From assembly GCA_945915475.1 (NCBI GenBank), contig CAMEFI010000006.1, positions 42,757 through 106,756 on the forward strand: 64,000 nucleotides of DNA, read 5' to 3'. Each line of letters starts with the position of its first letter. The stretch's first letter is position 1. Under the pieces are notes generated by a model that was not told the origin of the DNA, made no database searches, and was given only the letters and a program-made list of their open reading frames with translations. The DNA comes from an uncultured Clostridium sp. Its GTDB lineage: Bacteria > Bacillota > Clostridia > Lachnospirales > Lachnospiraceae. Below are positions 61,938-64,000 of this stretch, piece after piece. The translations under genes and the position numbers were made by a program.

Positions 61938-63482
61938 ATGAATATCAAAGACAATATGCAACGTATGCGGCAATTAACCCGCCGGAATCTTGTGGTGAAA
62001 GGAACTCTCATTCTCACCATAACCGGCCTCGCAACTCGCATCATAGGGTTTTATAATAGAATATTCTTAAGCCACTTGATCGGTGCGAAAGAACTAGGTA
62101 TCTATCAGCTCATTTTTCCACTTTATATGGTTGCTTTTTCTTTTACAACCTTTGGAAATGAACTTGCCCTTACAAAGCTTGTCTCTGAGTACACAAAACG
62201 TGGTGACCGTGCTACTGCCTGGAAGTTCTTTCAGACCTGTTTCATACTCAATCTATGTCTTTCCCTTTTTGTTGTAACTATTATTTACCAAAAAGCAGAT
62301 TTTCTATGCACACATATACTAAATGCATCCGGATGCTCAACCTGTCTTCAGATTCTTTCACTGGGGATCCCATTTATGGCAATGAAGGGTGCAATACATG
62401 GATATTTTCTCGGACAGGAACGCTCCGGTGTACACGGTACATCGGATTTTCTAGAGCAAACTGCAAAAGTAGGGGGGCTCTATCTGCTGGCAACTTTTGT
62501 CTGTGTCCGCAATTCCTATGATGCTGCCTTTGCCGTCTGGGGAATTGTGATTGGAGAAATCGTTGCTTTTACGTATTCTATCTGTGCGTTATTCCATCAT
62601 CTTAAAAAGACTGCTTATTCTAAAACATGCTGTTCCATCCATCTGCGTCAGGTCATCCGTCTGTTTTTCAAGGACTCCGTTCCCCTTACATCAAACCGCC
62701 TTGCCCTTACCACATTACAAAGTCTGGAAGCCATTCTTGTTCCTTCTGTTCTTTTGCAATATTATCATAGCTCCACCACCAGTTTAGAAATATATGGAAT
62801 TTTCACCGGCATGGCTTTTCCATTTATCATGTTTCCGTCCACCATCACAAATTCTCTATCCACCATGCTGCTTCCTGCTGTCTCCTCTGCACATTCCACC
62901 TTAAATGATGACTATCTTTCCAAACTATGTAAAAAAAGCTTTCAATTCTGTCTGTTAATCGGTATTTTCTCGTTTGTTACGTTCTTCTTATTCGGTCCGT
63001 CCATCGGTATCTGTTTTTTTGCAAACAAAAAAGCCGGCATATATCTATACCAGCTTTCTTTCTTATGTCCATTTATCTATCTTGCCACTACCCTTGCAAG
63101 CATGTTAAACGGACTAGGGTTATCTGCATATAACCTTTTACTTACCGTAATAGCAACCGGTATCCGGATTGGATTTATTATCTTTACCATTCCTTCTATC
63201 GGCATCTATGGTTATATTCTTGGGTTATTCATAAGTTATCTGTTCTTAACCTTTGCCTGTTATTTACGACTGCAGCGATACGTTACATTTACCTGTTCCT
63301 TTTTGGAAGATATCTTCTATCCCACTGTCGTATTTATAATAACCGGTGTCGTATCCTATCTGTTCTACCGGCAAATGCTCAACCATTTTATTGGAATACC
63401 ACAAATGATTCTGTTACTACTTGCCATTGGAACACATACCCTATTGGGATTTATTTGCAAAGCTCGCCAACTACTTCGTTGA
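61938..63482 (+). CDS. MOP-superfamily flippase, SpoVB/MurJ-like (oligosaccharide or lipid-II type)
   Basis: This ~514-residue protein has about 12-14 transmembrane helices and the MATE/MVF fold signature at its start (LVVKGTLILTITGLATRIIG followed by FYNRIFLSHLIGAKELGIYQ), close to stage V sporulation protein B and other polysaccharide/lipid-linked flippases. It is the only plus-strand gene, divergent from iscR. Start is the ATG ending 61940 (MNIKDN) after AAAGGGA; an upstream GTG in the same frame lacks a site. The 3' end overlaps yqeY by 32 bases. The substrate cannot be told from sequence. Confidence 0.87.
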   Translation: MNIKDNMQRMRQLTRRNLVVKGTLILTITGLATRIIGFYNRIFLSHLIGAKELGIYQLIFPLYMVAFSFTTFGNELALTKLVSEYTKRGDRATAWKFFQTCFILNLCLSLFVVTIIYQKADFLCTHILNASGCSTCLQILSLGIPFMAMKGAIHGYFLGQERSGVHGTSDFLEQTAKVGGLYLLATFVCVRNSYDAAFAVWGIVIGEIVAFTYSICALFHHLKKTAYSKTCCSIHLRQVIRLFFKDSVPLTSNRLALTTLQSLEAILVPSVLLQYYHSSTTSLEIYGIFTGMAFPFIMFPSTITNSLSTMLLPAVSSAHSTLNDDYLSKLCKKSFQFCLLIGIFSFVTFFLFGPSIGICFFANKKAGIYLYQLSFLCPFIYLATTLASMLNGLGLSAYNLLLTVIATGIRIGFIIFTIPSIGIYGYILGLFISYLFLTFACYLRLQRYVTFTCSFLEDIFYPTVVFIITGVVSYLFYRQMLNHFIGIPQMILLLLAIGTHTLLGFICKARQLLR

Positions 63483-63888
63483 TGACTTTACCATCCGCCT
63501 TCCCCTTTAACTCCGGCATAACACTCTTCATAATCATGCCTTTATTCTTAGAAGCAACAATATCCGCAAATTTATCCGTTATAAATGCTTTTACTTCTTC
63601 TGCACTCATCAAAGATGGTGCATATTCATTAATCACGTCATAACGGTACTGATATTCCTCCATCAGATCCGTACGGTCAGCAGGACAACTGTCAATCTGC
63701 TCTTTCACTGTTTTTAATTCTTTAAGAATAACACGATCCACCAGTTCTTCCTGTATGTCATCCCGGTGTCCTTCATCAATGGCAACCTTCTTCACTGCAG
63801 AAATCAGAGATGAAATGGCATCCTTTCTTGCTTTGTCATGTGCCTTCATGGCTGCGATCATGTCCTTTTGTAATGTTTCCATTTGCAT
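63451..63888 (-). CDS. yqeY: GatB/YqeY-domain protein
   Basis: This 145-residue protein is the GatB/YqeY-family type: helical N-terminus (KDMIAAMKAHDKARKDAISS) and C-terminal domain with KNKGMIMKSVMPELKGKADG, similar to the tRNA-binding tail of GatB. Its role is not established; it often follows rpsU. The first ATG (ending 63888) has AGGAGG 9 bases upstream. Convergent and overlapping with the flippase gene on the other strand by 32 bases. Confidence 0.93.
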   Translation of the reverse strand: MQMETLQKDMIAAMKAHDKARKDAISSLISAVKKVAIDEGHRDDIQEELVDRVILKELKTVKEQIDSCPADRTDLMEEYQYRYDVINEYAPSLMSAEEVKAFITDKFADIVASKNKGMIMKSVMPELKGKADGKVINEVVGELCK

Positions 63889-63913
63889 AGTTTATTTCCT
63901 CCTGTTTTTTATT

Positions 63914-64000
63914 CTAATAGGCAATTGCGAAACTCCTGCTTCTTCTATAAACGTTGTGCAATTTGACAATATCCTCGCTGGCACGCTTGCGCTGCTCTCG
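63914..64000 (-). CDS. C-terminal end of an unidentified CDS (cut by window edge)
   Basis: The minus strand has an open frame of 28 codons ending in TAG at 63914-63916, with a basic sequence (REQRKRASEDIVKLHNVYRR followed by SRSFAIAY). It lies 25 bases upstream of yqeY in the same direction. A second overlapping frame is also open here, so the call rests on codon look and position only. I do not recognise the protein; it is not the end of S21. Confidence 0.4.
   Translation of the reverse strand, partial: REQRKRASEDIVKLHNVYRRSRSFAIAY

Noticed and set aside
63914..64000. End of rpsU (often next to yqeY)
   Set aside because: The terminal residues do not match S21 (no KRKKKSEAARKRK-like end).
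1..64000. Prophage, transposon, CRISPR, rRNA or tRNA genes
   Set aside because: Gene order is continuous housekeeping/flagellar and I saw no integrase, transposase, terminal repeats, tRNA cloverleaf or rRNA sequence.

Overview
The window comes from a low-GC, anaerobic, motile Firmicute of the class Clostridia, most likely family Lachnospiraceae (Roseburia/Agathobacter/Lachnospira/Butyrivibrio type). The support is AT-rich DNA with strong Shine-Dalgarno sites, a Bacillus/Clostridium-style flagellar-chemotaxis operon, CodY, a six-subunit Rnf complex and a SpoVB-like flippase. No species is named. Almost every gene is on the minus strand, so transcription runs from right to left; only the flippase gene near 62-63.5 kb is on the plus strand.

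Right to left: (1) 64.0-58.5 kb holds a short CDS end, yqeY, a divergent spoVB-like gene, and an iron-sulfur/tRNA-thiolation operon iscR-iscS-iscU-mnmA with a promoter and an IscR-type operator. (2) 58.5-56.1 kb carries two different G3E-type (CobW-like) P-loop proteins, one with a large His/Asp metal-binding insert, and a small coiled-coil protein. (3) 56.06-49.3 kb is a type II fatty-acid synthesis operon (fabH-D-G-F-Z) behind a perfect-consensus promoter. It runs without a visible break into apbE, a NusG-II-domain protein and a Gx-transporter-family protein. (4) 49.2-43.4 kb is rnfC-D-G-E-A-B, the ion-pumping ferredoxin:NAD oxidoreductase whose G and D subunits need ApbE-type flavinylation, followed by an unrecognised membrane-anchored protein. 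(5) 43.4-37.6 kb has ymxH-nrdR, then comM-dprA-topA. (6) 37.6-36.7 kb is codY with its own promoter and terminator.

(7) 36.7-2.9 kb is one nearly continuous flagellar/chemotaxis gene array: flgB-flgC-fliE-fliF-fliG-fliH-fliI-fliJ-ylxF/motE-fliK-flgD-(TIGR02530)-flgE, flbD(swrD)-motA-motB-fliL-fliM-fliY-cheY-fliO-fliP-fliQ-fliR-flhB-flhA-flhF-flhG-pilZ, cheB-cheA-cheW-cheC-cheD, a small membrane protein, fliA, fapA, a small hydrophilic protein, a DUF6115/SwrB-like protein and a YceG-like-domain protein. Flagellin, the hook-junction proteins, FliD, FliS, FlgM, CheR and receptors are not here. (8) 2.9-0 kb is rpsB-tsf and rimP-nusA (nusA cut by the window edge).

The order dprA-topA-codY-fla/che-sigma-swrB-rpsB-tsf-rimP-nusA is the same as on the Bacillus subtilis chromosome. 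The differences are missing blocks (trmFO-xerC-clpQY between topA and codY; pyrH to polC between tsf and rimP) and insertions (motAB, fapA, comM). I see no phage, transposon, CRISPR, tRNA or rRNA, so this is a core-genome region. The points of most interest are the stator genes, which look sodium-type and sit in the same window as Rnf; a CheB without a receiver domain; the fab-apbE-Rnf neighbourhood; the two-GTPase metal cluster; an EF-Ts with a roughly 65-residue insertion; and several clear cis-elements (IscR box, fab operator, rpsB leader, rpsB-tsf attenuator).
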